A DNA stretch of 62,202 nucleotides from assembly GCA_910585485.1 (NCBI GenBank), contig CAJUEZ010000009.1, positions 1 to 62,202 on the forward strand, written 5' to 3'. The notes beneath the pieces are model-generated. The model had not been told where the DNA came from. It saw only the letters and a program-made list of their open reading frames with translations, and searched no databases. Shown here piece by piece: positions 8,810-17,089 of the stretch. Numbering within the stretch: the first letter of the stretch is position 1; each line of letters begins with the position of its first letter. Position numbers and translations under genes: made by a program. This stretch comes from an uncultured Clostridia bacterium. Its GTDB lineage: Bacteria; Bacillota; Clostridia; UBA1381.

Positions 8810-10422
8810 TTCCCATTATCCTCCCTGCGCATTTCCAAGTACTCATCAAATGTACACATTCTATCTACGATTGTTCCATCCTCTTGAATATCAATAATTC
8901 TGTTTGCGACGGTATTGACAAACTCATGGTCATGAGACGCGAAAATTATATTGCCCTTGAACGCTTTTAGTCCGTTGTTTACGGCAGTGATTGATTCAAG
9001 GTCAAGATGGTTTGTAGGCTGGTCAAGAATAAGTACATTTGAGCCATACAACATCATGCGCGACAGCATACATCTGACCTTTTCGCCTCCGGAAAGCACA
9101 TTCACCTGCTTAAACACATCATCGCCCGAAAACAGCATACGTCCCAAAAATCCGCGTATATATGACTCGTTCTGCGTTTCAAAGCCCTCCGCGCTGTACT
9201 GACGCAGCCAGTCAACAAGATTAAGTTCGCAGCCGTCAAAATACTTTGAATTATCCTTTGGGAAATAGCTTTGTGATGTGCTTACACCCCATTTGACAGT
9301 TCCCTTGTCAGGCTCGCTCTCACCCGCCAAAATCTGCATAAGCGCCGTTATTGCAATTTCATTTTCGCCTATAATCGCAATCTTGTCGTCATGATTCATA
9401 GTGAAGGAAACATTGTCAAGCAGCTTCTCGCCGTTTGCAGTCTTGCAAATACTGTCAACCGTAAGCAAATCGCGTCCCGCTTCCCTATCCATCTCAAATC
9501 CCACAAAAGGATAACGTCTTGACGATGCCGGAAGTTCCTCAACCGTCAGCTTATCAAGCATTTTTTTGCGGCTCGTCGCCTGCTTTGACTTTGACTTATT
9601 AGCGGAGAAGCGCTGAATAAATGTCTGCAATTCCTTTATCTTTTCCTCAGCCTTTTTGTTTTGCTGTTTAATCAGTCTTTCCATCATCTGGCTTGACTCA
9701 TACCAAAACTCATAGTTGCCGACATACATTTTTACCTTTGAATAATCTATATCGACTATATGCGTGCAGACAACATTAAGAAAATAACGGTCATGCGACA
9801 CGACTATGACTGTGCCCTCATAGTCAAGGAGGAAATCCTCAAGCCACTCTATAGCCTGCAAATCCAAATGGTTTGTGGGCTCGTCGAGAAGAATAATATC
9901 AGGAGAACCGAAAAGAGCCTGAGCAAGAAGCACCTTGACTTTTTCATTACCGCCGAGGTCAGCCATGTTTGAATAGAGAATACTTTCTTCAAGTCCCAAT
10001 CCCTGAACAAGCTTTGATGCGTTGGAATCAGCTTCCCAACCGTCCATCTCTGCAAATTCCGCCTCCAAATCAGCAGCCTTTATGCCGTCCTCGTCCGAAA
10101 AATCCTCCTTTGCGTACAACGCGTCCTTTTCCTTCATGATATCATAAAGACGCTTGTTTCCCATTATAATTGTGTCAAGCACGCTATATTCATCATAGGC
10201 GAAATGATCCTGCTTTAAAACTGACATACGGCAGTTAGGGTCGATGGACACATCACCCGTGGTTGAATCCAACTCGCCCGAAAGAATTTTTAAAAAGGTG
10301 GATTTTCCCGCGCCGTTCGCTCCGATTACACCGTAGCAGTTACCGGGCGTGAATTTTAAATTGACGTCCGAAAACAGGTTTTGCCCGCTGAAATTCAGAC
10401 TTACATTTGTTACTGTTATCAT
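8806..10422 (-). CDS. ABC-F family ATPase (ribosome-associated type)
   Basis: 538 residues, two ABC domains joined by a charged linker, no membrane segments: the ABC-F layout of EttA/YbiT/YkpA proteins that act on ribosomes. Domain 1 has a normal Walker A (GANGAGKST, 34-42) and Walker B (LLDEPTNHLD) but an altered signature (LGGNE). Domain 2 has an altered Walker A (GENEIAITA, near 350), Walker B with Gln for the catalytic Glu (LDQPTNHLD, near 468) and a normal LSGGE. One of the two composite ATP sites is therefore degenerate at all three elements. GGGAG precedes the ATG. The ThyX-like gene is coupled downstream. It could be a translation factor or an antibiotic-protection protein; the sequence does not decide. 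Confidence 0.9.
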   Translation of the reverse strand: MITVTNVSLNFSGQNLFSDVNLKFTPGNCYGVIGANGAGKSTFLKILSGELDSTTGDVSIDPNCRMSVLKQDHFAYDEYSVLDTIIMGNKRLYDIMKEKDALYAKEDFSDEDGIKAADLEAEFAEMDGWEADSNASKLVQGLGLEESILYSNMADLGGNEKVKVLLAQALFGSPDIILLDEPTNHLDLQAIEWLEDFLLDYEGTVIVVSHDRYFLNVVCTHIVDIDYSKVKMYVGNYEFWYESSQMMERLIKQQNKKAEEKIKELQTFIQRFSANKSKSKQATSRKKMLDKLTVEELPASSRRYPFVGFEMDREAGRDLLTVDSICKTANGEKLLDNVSFTMNHDDKIAIIGENEIAITALMQILAGESEPDKGTVKWGVSTSQSYFPKDNSKYFDGCELNLVDWLRQYSAEGFETQNESYIRGFLGRMLFSGDDVFKQVNVLSGGEKVRCMLSRMMLYGSNVLILDQPTNHLDLESITAVNNGLKAFKGNIIFASHDHEFVNTVANRIIDIQEDGTIVDRMCTFDEYLEMRREDNGK

Positions 10423-10463
10423 TTATTTTCTCCCGTTTACTTTTTTATTGATTTTATTTCTAA

Positions 10464-10492
10464 ATTATACTATAATAATTATATAATTGCAA
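10464..10492 (-). promoter_or_regulatory. Promoter of the ABC-F/ThyX-like operon
   Basis: TTGCAA (10492-10487), 17-base spacer, TATAAT (10469-10464) on the minus strand, about 40 bp before the ABC-F start. Confidence 0.65.
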
Positions 10493-10532
10493 GTCAAATT
10501 CTTAAGGCTGATTATTAAACGGAGAGCAAAAA

Positions 10533-10563
10533 GAAAATCCCCGCTGTAAAAACGAGGATTTTC
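10533..10563. other. Orphan hairpin upstream of nfo
   Basis: GAAAATCCCCG pairs with CGAGGATTTTC except for one mismatch, with a nine-base loop. Read on the minus strand it is followed by TTTTCTTTTTG like a terminator, but no minus-strand gene ends here. On the plus strand it lies about 40 bases before the nfo ribosome site and could be a leader structure. Confidence 0.35.
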
Positions 10564-10615
10564 AGTACCGAACAGCATGATTGATATAACATTTATACTT
10601 GAAAGGAGAAGACAT

Positions 10616-11449
10616 ATGCTTAACATAGGCTGTCACTTGTCATCATCAAAAGGGTATCTTCACATGGGAAAGGAGGCAAAAAGCATTGGTGCCGACACAT
10701 TCCAGTTTTTCACCCGCAATCCTCGCGGAGGCGCGGCGAAAGCCATTGACGAGGAAGACGTAAAGTCATTTTTAGACTTTGCAAAGGAGAATAATTTCGG
10801 CAAAATATTAGCGCATGCTCCCTATACTTTAAATGCCTGCTCAGACAAGGAGCAGACGCGTGAGTTCGCCTTAAACACCATGAAGGACGACTTGCTCCGT
10901 ATGGAATACACACCCGGTCAGTTATACAACTTCCACCCGGGAAGTCATGTCGGTCAGGGTGTTGAAATCGGCATAGACCTTATTATAAAACAGCTAAATG
11001 CCGTTTTATGGGAGGATATGACAACTACAGTGCTGCTTGAAACCATGGCGGGCAAAGGCAGTGAAATAGGCAGAACTTTCGAAGAATTAAAACAGATTAT
11101 TGACGGAGTGCATCTAAAGGACAAGATGGGAGTTTGCCTTGACACATGCCACATCTATGACGGCGGATATGATATTGTAAACGACCTTGACGGAGTTCTT
11201 AACGAATTTGATAAAATCATCGGTCTTGACCGTCTCAAAGCTATTCATATGAACGACAGCAAAAACCCGTTTGCGAGCCACAAGGACAGACACGAAAAAA
11301 TCGGCGAAGGCTCAATCGGACTTCAGGCAATGGTGAATATAATAAACCATCCGAAATTACAGGGTATACCAGTTCTGCTGGAAACACCGAACGAACTTGA
11401 CGGATACGCAAAGGAGATTGAAACGCTTCGCGCGGCATATAAGGATTAA
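10616..11449 (+). CDS. nfo: Deoxyribonuclease IV (AP endonuclease)
   Basis: 277 residues, normal for the family, when started at the ATG at 10616, which has AAAGGAG seven bases upstream; an ATG at 10577 would add 13 unlikely residues. The start MLNIGCHLS, FFTRNPRG, a zinc-ligand Glu in LLETMAGKG, LDTCHIYDGGYD and IHMNDSKNP with a following SHKDRHE are the conserved metal-binding blocks of the TIM-barrel endonuclease IV family. It cuts DNA at abasic sites during base-excision repair. It stands between the divergent ABC-F operon and ldh; no terminator is seen before ldh, so some read-through is possible. Confidence 0.95.
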   Translation: MLNIGCHLSSSKGYLHMGKEAKSIGADTFQFFTRNPRGGAAKAIDEEDVKSFLDFAKENNFGKILAHAPYTLNACSDKEQTREFALNTMKDDLLRMEYTPGQLYNFHPGSHVGQGVEIGIDLIIKQLNAVLWEDMTTTVLLETMAGKGSEIGRTFEELKQIIDGVHLKDKMGVCLDTCHIYDGGYDIVNDLDGVLNEFDKIIGLDRLKAIHMNDSKNPFASHKDRHEKIGEGSIGLQAMVNIINHPKLQGIPVLLETPNELDGYAKEIETLRAAYKD

Positions 11450-11563
11450 ATATTTCATCATGATTACTCAAGCCCTATTTTTTCACAATAAATGCGATTA
11501 AAACGTATAAACACCGCCTTCATTCCGCATACTAACAAAAAAATTAGAAAGGCGGGATATTTT

Positions 11564-12505
11564 ATGCTTAGAGGAAAAATTGTTATAATCGGAGCAGGAT
11601 TTGTAGGGTCGACAACCGCGTACACAATAATGCTTGACGGATTTTTTCAGGAAATAGTATTAATTGATCTGAACAAAGAAAAAGCCGAAGGAGACGCGCT
11701 TGATATGGCGCACGGAACGTCCTTCCAAAAACCGGTTAGCATATACAGCGGAGACTACAAAGACTGCGCGGAGGCGGATATTGTTGTAATCACTGCGGGA
11801 GTTAATCAAAAAGTCGGCGAAACACGCATAGACCTTTTAAAAAGAAATGCTGACATTTTTAAAGATATAGTCGGAAATGTTATGAAATACGCGCCTGAAG
11901 ACGTGATACTTCTCACCGTTACAAATCCTGTTGACATACTGACTTATATAACCTACAAGCTCTCCGGACTTCCCAAAACCCAGGTAATAGGTTCGGGAAC
12001 GGTACTGGACACTTCACGTCTCAAATATCTTATCAGCCGCCATACCGGAGTAGACGCGCGTGACTGCCACACATATATAATAGGAGAACACGGTGACAGC
12101 GAGGTTGCCGCATGGAGCATTACAAACATCGCCGGCATGAGCATGCAGCGCTTCTTTGAAAACTACGGTAAATGCACTGATAAAGACCTTGATTTTATGT
12201 ATAATGAAGTTAAAAACTCCGCTTATGAAATCATAAGGAAAAAGGGAGCGACATATTACGCTATCGCGGCGGCGGTCGCAAGAATCGTTGAATGTATAGC
12301 CGGCGCGGAAAACTCCGTGCTGACGGTTTCCGGAATACTTGACGGAGAATACGGAATTAACGACATTGCGCTGAGCGTTCCTATTCAGCTTTCAGGTTAC
12401 GGTGTGGAGCGTATTCTTGATGTTCCGTTCAATGAAAATGAAATCCGTGGACTTACAAGCAGCGCGCAAACTCTTAAAGATAGTCTGAAATCAATAGGTT
12501 TTTAA
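11564..12505 (+). CDS. ldh: L-lactate dehydrogenase
   Basis: 313 residues from the ATG at 11564 (AAAGG in the upstream AGAAAGGCGGG); the longer reading frame from 11492 has no support. NAD-binding GAGFVGSTTAY at the N-terminus, substrate loop NQKVGETR with the Gln that selects pyruvate over oxaloacetate (malate dehydrogenases have Arg there), TNPVDILTY, and the catalytic His in IGEHGDSE. It reduces pyruvate to L-lactate, regenerating NAD in fermentation. A possible promoter (TTCACA-18-TATAAA) lies in 11490-11520 but is weak. A strong terminator follows and separates it from ileS. Confidence 0.95.
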   Translation: MLRGKIVIIGAGFVGSTTAYTIMLDGFFQEIVLIDLNKEKAEGDALDMAHGTSFQKPVSIYSGDYKDCAEADIVVITAGVNQKVGETRIDLLKRNADIFKDIVGNVMKYAPEDVILLTVTNPVDILTYITYKLSGLPKTQVIGSGTVLDTSRLKYLISRHTGVDARDCHTYIIGEHGDSEVAAWSITNIAGMSMQRFFENYGKCTDKDLDFMYNEVKNSAYEIIRKKGATYYAIAAAVARIVECIAGAENSVLTVSGILDGEYGINDIALSVPIQLSGYGVERILDVPFNENEIRGLTSSAQTLKDSLKSIGF

Positions 12506-12514
12506 AACATTATA

Positions 12515-12550
12515 AAAAACAGGTATGCGATTAATCGCATACCTGTTTTT
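12515..12550. terminator. Bidirectional terminator between ldh and ileS
   Basis: AAAACAGGTATGCGAT and its complement form a near-perfect stem of 15-16 bp around TA; runs of A and T on the two flanks serve both converging genes. Confidence 0.85.
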
Positions 12551-12552
12551 AA

Positions 12553-15500
12553 TTACAGCTTCATAACACCAAGCGTTACATTTTCGCCGTTGATATTCCA
12601 TTCCTTTGTATGACCGTCCGCATTTGAGGTGTCAATCTCATCTGCCAAAGTCTCGTCTTTAATCACCGCGGCATTGCCGTTTATAATATCGGCAATTTTG
12701 CCATTACCCTGACAACTTACCTTAATATGGTCCATAACCTCAAAATCAGCGTCCTTACGCATTGTCTGAATCTTTGAGATTATTTCACGCACAAAACCTT
12801 CTTCAATAAGTTCCTCTGAAAGATTTGTGTCAAGCACAACGGTAACTCCGTAATCACTGTTTGACTCAAAACCATCCGTCTGCGCCGACTCAATGAGCAA
12901 ATCCTCCTCGGCTAACGCTTCCTCATTTCCGTCAACGGTGATTTTGAGCGTTCCCGTTTCCTTAAGTTCAGCCATAGCCTTGTTTCCGTCAATACCCGCA
13001 AGGATTTCACGGACTGCGTTAATGTTCTTGCCAAATCTTCTGCCGAGCGTCTTTAGCTGCGGCTTAAAGCTGTACGAAGTGAAGTTTGACACATCGTCTG
13101 TAAATTCAACAGTCTTTACGTTCAGTTCCTCCTCAATAATTTCCTTATAGAAGTCTGAAAGTTCCGACGGCGCTTTTACATACATTCTGCCAATCGGCTG
13201 ACGGTTTTTGATATTCGCCGTGTTTCTGCATGCGCGTCCAAGAACGACTACCTGCAATACCTCTTCCATATTCTTTTCAAGTTCCTTATCAATAAGTTTT
13301 TCATCATACTGAGGGAAATCACAAAGGTGAATACTTTCGGGCGCGTCTTTATCAATACTTCTGACAAGATTCTGATAAATATCCTCCGTCATAAACGGTA
13401 TCATCGGCGCTGCCGCTTTACACAAGGTAACAAGCGCTGTATAAAGCGTCATATAAGCGTTAATCTTATCCTGAGGCATATCCTTGACCCAAAAACGCGT
13501 ACGACTGCGGCGCACATACCAATTTGAAAGTTCGTCAACAAAGTCATCAAGCGCGCGGGCTGTTTCTGTTATTTTGTAATTGCTCAAATTCTCATCAACC
13601 GTTTTTACAACCGTATTCAATTTTGACAGCAGCCACTTATCCATTACCGACAGCTTATCATATTCAAGCGTGTACTTTGTCGCATCAAAATTATCAATGT
13701 TTGCGTAGAGCACGAAGAACGCATACGTGTTCCAAAGCGTACCCATAAACTTACGCTGCCCCTCCGACACCGCGCCGTCATGGAAGCGGTTTGGAAGCCA
13801 AGGCGCGCTGTTTGCGTAGAAATACCAACGGATTGCGTCCGCGCCGTGCTTTTCGAGCGCGTCGAACGGGTCAACAGCGTTGCCCTTTGACTTACTCATC
13901 TTCTGACCGTTCTCATCCTGCACGTGACCGAGCACTATTACATTTTTATAAGGCGCTTTATCAAACAGCAGAGTTGACTCTGCAAGAAGCGAATAGAACC
14001 ATCCGCGTGTTTGGTCAACCGCTTCACTGATGAAGTCGGCAGGGAAATTTTCTTCAAATATATCCTTGTTTTCAAACGGGTAGTGCCACTGCGCAAACGG
14101 CATTGCGCCGCTGTCGAACCAACAGTCAATAACCTCCGGAACTCGGTGCATTTCCTTACCGCACTCTTCGCATTTAATAGTCACCGCATCAATAAACGGG
14201 CGGTGAAGTTCAATATCCTCAGGACAGTTATCCGACATTGACTTTAATTCCTCAATCGAGCCGATTGCGTGTCTGTGACCGCATTCGCACTCCCAAATAT
14301 TAAGCGGAGTACCCCAATAACGGTTACGGCTTATACCCCAATCCTGAACATTTTCAAGCCACGCGCCAAATCTGCCCTCGCCGATTGTTTTCGGAATCCA
14401 ATTTATTGTATTGTTATTCTTGATTAAATCGTCTTTTACGGCAGTCATCTTAATAAACCACGTGTCGCGCGCGTAATAGATAAGAGGTGTATCACAGCGC
14501 CAGCAGAACGGATAGCTATGCTCAAACTTCGGAGCATTAAATAGCTGTCCTCTCTTTTCAAGGTCAACAAGAATTTCCTTGTCAACGTCCTTACAGAATG
14601 TGCCTGCCCACGGTGTTTCCTTAGTCATTTCACCTTTGCCGTCAACAAGCTGAACAAACGGCAAATCGTAGTTTCTGCCGACATTAGCGTCGTCCTCACC
14701 GAATGCCGGAGCGATATGAACTATACCTGTACCGTCCGTAAGCGTTACGTAATTATCGCATGTTACGAAGTAACACTTTTTATCAGGCTTTACAAAACCG
14801 AAAAGAGGCTCGTATTCCTTGTATTCAAGGTCTTTGCCCACATACTTTTCAATAACCTCATATTCGCCCTCGATATTCTTCTCAACCAACGCTTCAGCTA
14901 AGATGTACATTTCATCGTCGACTTTGATTTTTACATACGTTTCGTTCGGGTTTACACAAAGAGCAACATTTGACGGAAGTGTCCACGGTGTTGTCGTCCA
15001 CGCGAGGAAGTAGGTGTTTTCTTCGCCCTTTACGATAAACTTAGCCGTAGCGGAGCGTTCCTTAACATCCTTATAACCCTGCGCAACCTCGTGCGAGGAC
15101 AGCGGAGTACCGCAGCGCGGGCAGTACGGAACAATTTTATGACCCTTGTATAAAAGTCCCTTTTCCCAAATCTGCTTTAGCGCCCACCATTCGGACTCGA
15201 TAAAGTTATTATCATATGTTACATAAGGGTCGTCCATATCAGCCCAAAAACCGACTGTGCCGGAGAAATCCTCCCACATTCCCTTATACTTCCATACGCT
15301 TTCCTTACATTCCTTAATAAACGGCTCAAGACCGTATTCCTCAATCTGCTCCTTGCCGTCAAGACCGAGTTTCTTCTCAACCTCAAGTTCAACCGGCAGA
15401 CCATGAGTATCCCAACCTGCTTTACGAAGCACTTTATAGCCTTTCATTGTGCGGTAACGCGGAATCATGTCCTTGATGACACGCGTCAGAACGTGACCGA

Positions 15501-15666
15501 TATGCGGTTTGCCGTTAGCTGTTGGAGGACCGTCATAAAACGTGTAGACATCGCCCTCTTTTCTTTCGTCAATACTCTTCTGAAAGATGTCGTTGTCATT
15601 CCAAAATTTCTCGATTTTCTTTTCTCTTTCCACAAAGTTTAGATTTGTTGAAACCTTTTTGTACAT
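12553..15666 (-). CDS. ileS: Isoleucyl-tRNA synthetase, long (eukaryote-like) type
   Basis: 1037 residues from the ATG at 15666, preceded by AAAGGAAG; the upstream in-frame extension lies in the leader. HIGH motif at 55-58 within PPTANGKPHIGH, KMSKS within GQKMSKSKGN, a Cys-pair knuckle (CPRCG) in the editing-domain region, and a C-terminal anticodon-binding part. The PPTANGKPHIGH form and the length above 1000 residues mark the IleS2 class shared with eukaryotes, which is known to be less sensitive to mupirocin than the common bacterial type. It charges tRNA-Ile. Expression is controlled by the T-box leader directly upstream. There is no second ileS in the window. Confidence 0.96.
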   Translation of the reverse strand: MYKKVSTNLNFVEREKKIEKFWNDNDIFQKSIDERKEGDVYTFYDGPPTANGKPHIGHVLTRVIKDMIPRYRTMKGYKVLRKAGWDTHGLPVELEVEKKLGLDGKEQIEEYGLEPFIKECKESVWKYKGMWEDFSGTVGFWADMDDPYVTYDNNFIESEWWALKQIWEKGLLYKGHKIVPYCPRCGTPLSSHEVAQGYKDVKERSATAKFIVKGEENTYFLAWTTTPWTLPSNVALCVNPNETYVKIKVDDEMYILAEALVEKNIEGEYEVIEKYVGKDLEYKEYEPLFGFVKPDKKCYFVTCDNYVTLTDGTGIVHIAPAFGEDDANVGRNYDLPFVQLVDGKGEMTKETPWAGTFCKDVDKEILVDLEKRGQLFNAPKFEHSYPFCWRCDTPLIYYARDTWFIKMTAVKDDLIKNNNTINWIPKTIGEGRFGAWLENVQDWGISRNRYWGTPLNIWECECGHRHAIGSIEELKSMSDNCPEDIELHRPFIDAVTIKCEECGKEMHRVPEVIDCWFDSGAMPFAQWHYPFENKDIFEENFPADFISEAVDQTRGWFYSLLAESTLLFDKAPYKNVIVLGHVQDENGQKMSKSKGNAVDPFDALEKHGADAIRWYFYANSAPWLPNRFHDGAVSEGQRKFMGTLWNTYAFFVLYANIDNFDATKYTLEYDKLSVMDKWLLSKLNTVVKTVDENLSNYKITETARALDDFVDELSNWYVRRSRTRFWVKDMPQDKINAYMTLYTALVTLCKAAAPMIPFMTEDIYQNLVRSIDKDAPESIHLCDFPQYDEKLIDKELEKNMEEVLQVVVLGRACRNTANIKNRQPIGRMYVKAPSELSDFYKEIIEEELNVKTVEFTDDVSNFTSYSFKPQLKTLGRRFGKNINAVREILAGIDGNKAMAELKETGTLKITVDGNEEALAEEDLLIESAQTDGFESNSDYGVTVVLDTNLSEELIEEGFVREIISKIQTMRKDADFEVMDHIKVSCQGNGKIADIINGNAAVIKDETLADEIDTSNADGHTKEWNINGENVTLGVMKL

Positions 15667-15690
15667 TGCATATCTTCCTTTCATAAAATT

Positions 15691-15954
15691 AAAAAGACCC
15701 CGTCTTGCACAACAAGACGAAGCCATAAAGTTTCGTTATACCACTCGTCATACCATCATATGCGTTCCCGATTACGGAGGAAAACCGTCACAGCCTAATT
15801 GGGAAATCTATTATAATATTCTTTCCTTTTCGGTGTGCAGCTCAAAAGTGATTTTCCGCGTCTGCCTACTGACTGCCATGCTCTCACCGTCCATGGTTCG
15901 CTATTAGCTTTCACCAGTGCGTACTGTCTTTGTCATCGCCTTTGCTGTTTTAAC
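15691..15954 (-). ncRNA. T-box riboswitch of ileS
   Basis: The minus-strand leader shows T-box parts in order. An early GATGACAAAGACAGTA segment opens stem I. A candidate AUC specifier (complement of 15850-15852) sits in AAAATCACTTTTGAG and fits isoleucine. A T-box-like TGGTATAACGA (complement of 15733-15743) follows. Last is a terminator hairpin with arms CTTCGTCTTG and CAAGACGGGG and a TCTTTTT tail (15691-15722). Known mechanism: uncharged tRNA-Ile pairs with the specifier and T-box, blocks the terminator and allows ileS transcription. The T-box core differs from the usual TGGTACCGCG. Together with its promoter it fills the otherwise geneless stretch 15667-16017. Confidence 0.85.
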
Positions 15955-15961
15955 ATTAATA

Positions 15962-15990
15962 ATTATAGTATAATTATTTTAAATTGTCAA
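15962..15990 (-). promoter_or_regulatory. Promoter of ileS and its T-box leader
   Basis: Consensus TTGACA (15990-15985), 17-base spacer, TATAAT (15967-15962). Transcription would start near 15955, at the front of the T-box. Confidence 0.85.
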
Positions 15991-16017
15991 CAACAATCTT
16001 AAATTCTTTTAACTAAG

Positions 16018-16458
16018 CTATATACAAAAATCAAATGATTCATTTTCTTTTACCGCCTCATTGACAAGGTCTTCCAATGTGACATTATCCACATATTCAT
16101 TCACCGTCTTATATAGTCCCTCCCAAAATTTTATGGTCGGGCAAAGTGAGTGGCGGCCGCACTGATTTACCTCATCCTCCAAACATGACACAGGCGCGAG
16201 CGACCCTTCCGAAATACGCAGAATATCTCCAACGGTATATTCCGCCGGACTTTTGGCAAGGCGGTATCCTCCCTGAGCTCCGCGGATACTTTTAAGATAA
16301 CCTACCCGCACAAGCATACTCACAATCTGTTCAAGATATTTTGTGGATATATTCTGCCTCTTTGCCGCGTCGCGTATAGACACATTTTTGTCCTTCCCGT
16401 GCATCGCAATATCAAGCATCAATCTCAAAGAATATCTTCCTTTTGTAGAAATTTTCAT
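16018..16458 (-). CDS. Rrf2-family transcriptional regulator, probable Fe-S sensor
   Basis: 146 residues from the ATG at 16458 (MKISTKGRYSLRLMLDIA, the usual Rrf2 start). A TTG six bases upstream has better spacing to its AAGGG site, so the real start could be 16464. N-terminal winged helix with the recognition region GAQGGYRLAK, then three Cys (C-x7-C-x5-C in the segment after APVS) at the position where IscR-type members hold a [2Fe-2S] cluster. Such proteins control Fe-S assembly or cysteine and redox genes. It is divergent from the DtxR-type gene with promoters back to back, suggesting a linked iron response. No Fe-S assembly genes are in the window. Confidence 0.9.
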   Translation of the reverse strand: MKISTKGRYSLRLMLDIAMHGKDKNVSIRDAAKRQNISTKYLEQIVSMLVRVGYLKSIRGAQGGYRLAKSPAEYTVGDILRISEGSLAPVSCLEDEVNQCGRHSLCPTIKFWEGLYKTVNEYVDNVTLEDLVNEAVKENESFDFCI

Positions 16459-16510
16459 ACGCAAATCAATCCCTTAATTCCAACAATATTATCCTACTTT
16501 TCACCTATGA

Positions 16511-16539
16511 ATTATACCATTTTTATGCCGCTTTGTCAA
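16511..16539 (-). promoter_or_regulatory. Promoter of the Rrf2 gene
   Basis: Consensus TTGACA (16539-16534), 17-base spacer, TATAAT (16516-16511). Its -35 box is only 15 bp from that of the divergent DtxR gene, so one bound regulator could affect both. Confidence 0.8.
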
Positions 16540-16554
16540 CCCGGCTTTTTTCTC

Positions 16555-16583
16555 TTGAATTTTGTCCGCGCTTATGATAGAAT
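16555..16583 (+). promoter_or_regulatory. Promoter of the DtxR-type gene
   Basis: TTGAAT (16555-16560), 17-base spacer, TAGAAT (16578-16583). Confidence 0.6.
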
Positions 16584-16641
16584 ATAGGCATGCGCGGGAT
16601 TATATCTTACGCGTCAAACTATAATTGAGGAGTTTATCATA

Positions 16642-17010
16642 ATGGAACTACATGAATCGGGAGAAATGTATCTTGAAACAATTCTTATTGTAAAAAATCG
16701 TTTCGGATATGCGCGTTCAATAGACATAGCAAATGAAATGAACGTTTCCAAGCCAAGCGTCAGCAGAGCGGTTGGACTGCTTAAAGAAAACGGATATATT
16801 ACCTTTGACCCGAACGGTATGATTTTGCTTACTAAACAGGGAAAAGAAGTGGCTGAGAAAATTTATGAACGTCACCAGGTTCTTACTCAGTATTTAACCT
16901 CTATCGGCGTCAGCGAGGAAACCGCCGCGCGGGACGCGTGTAAAATTGAGCATGTGATAAGTGACGAAACCTTCTCAATCATAAAACAAATGCTTTTTGA
17001 AAACAAATAA
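16642..17010 (+). CDS. Iron-dependent DtxR-family regulator (short form)
   Basis: 122 residues: N-terminal winged helix and metal-binding/dimerisation helix, without the SH3-like third domain of Corynebacterium DtxR. The metal site matches the iron type: Met in GEMYLETI, a His in RHQVL, and Cys, Glu and His in ACKIEHVISDE. These correspond to M10, H79, C102, E105 and H106 of DtxR. MntR-type manganese sensors have Asp and Glu in place of the Met and Cys. It probably represses iron uptake genes when Fe2+ is plentiful; no uptake genes lie nearby. GAGGAG is nine bases before the ATG. A strong terminator follows. Confidence 0.9.
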   Translation: MELHESGEMYLETILIVKNRFGYARSIDIANEMNVSKPSVSRAVGLLKENGYITFDPNGMILLTKQGKEVAEKIYERHQVLTQYLTSIGVSEETAARDACKIEHVISDETFSIIKQMLFENK

Positions 17011-17061
17011 AAATCAATCCGAGTTATCATTCGCATAAATAATATAATATTTTCGTAAGAA

Positions 17062-17089
17062 AAAACACGAACTTTATAGTTCGTGTTTT
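17062..17089. terminator. Bidirectional terminator, end of the exopolysaccharide operon
   Basis: AAAACACGAACT and its complement form a perfect 12-bp stem around TTAT. The stem overlaps the stop codon of the phosphoglycosyltransferase gene and also follows the DtxR-type gene. Confidence 0.85.
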
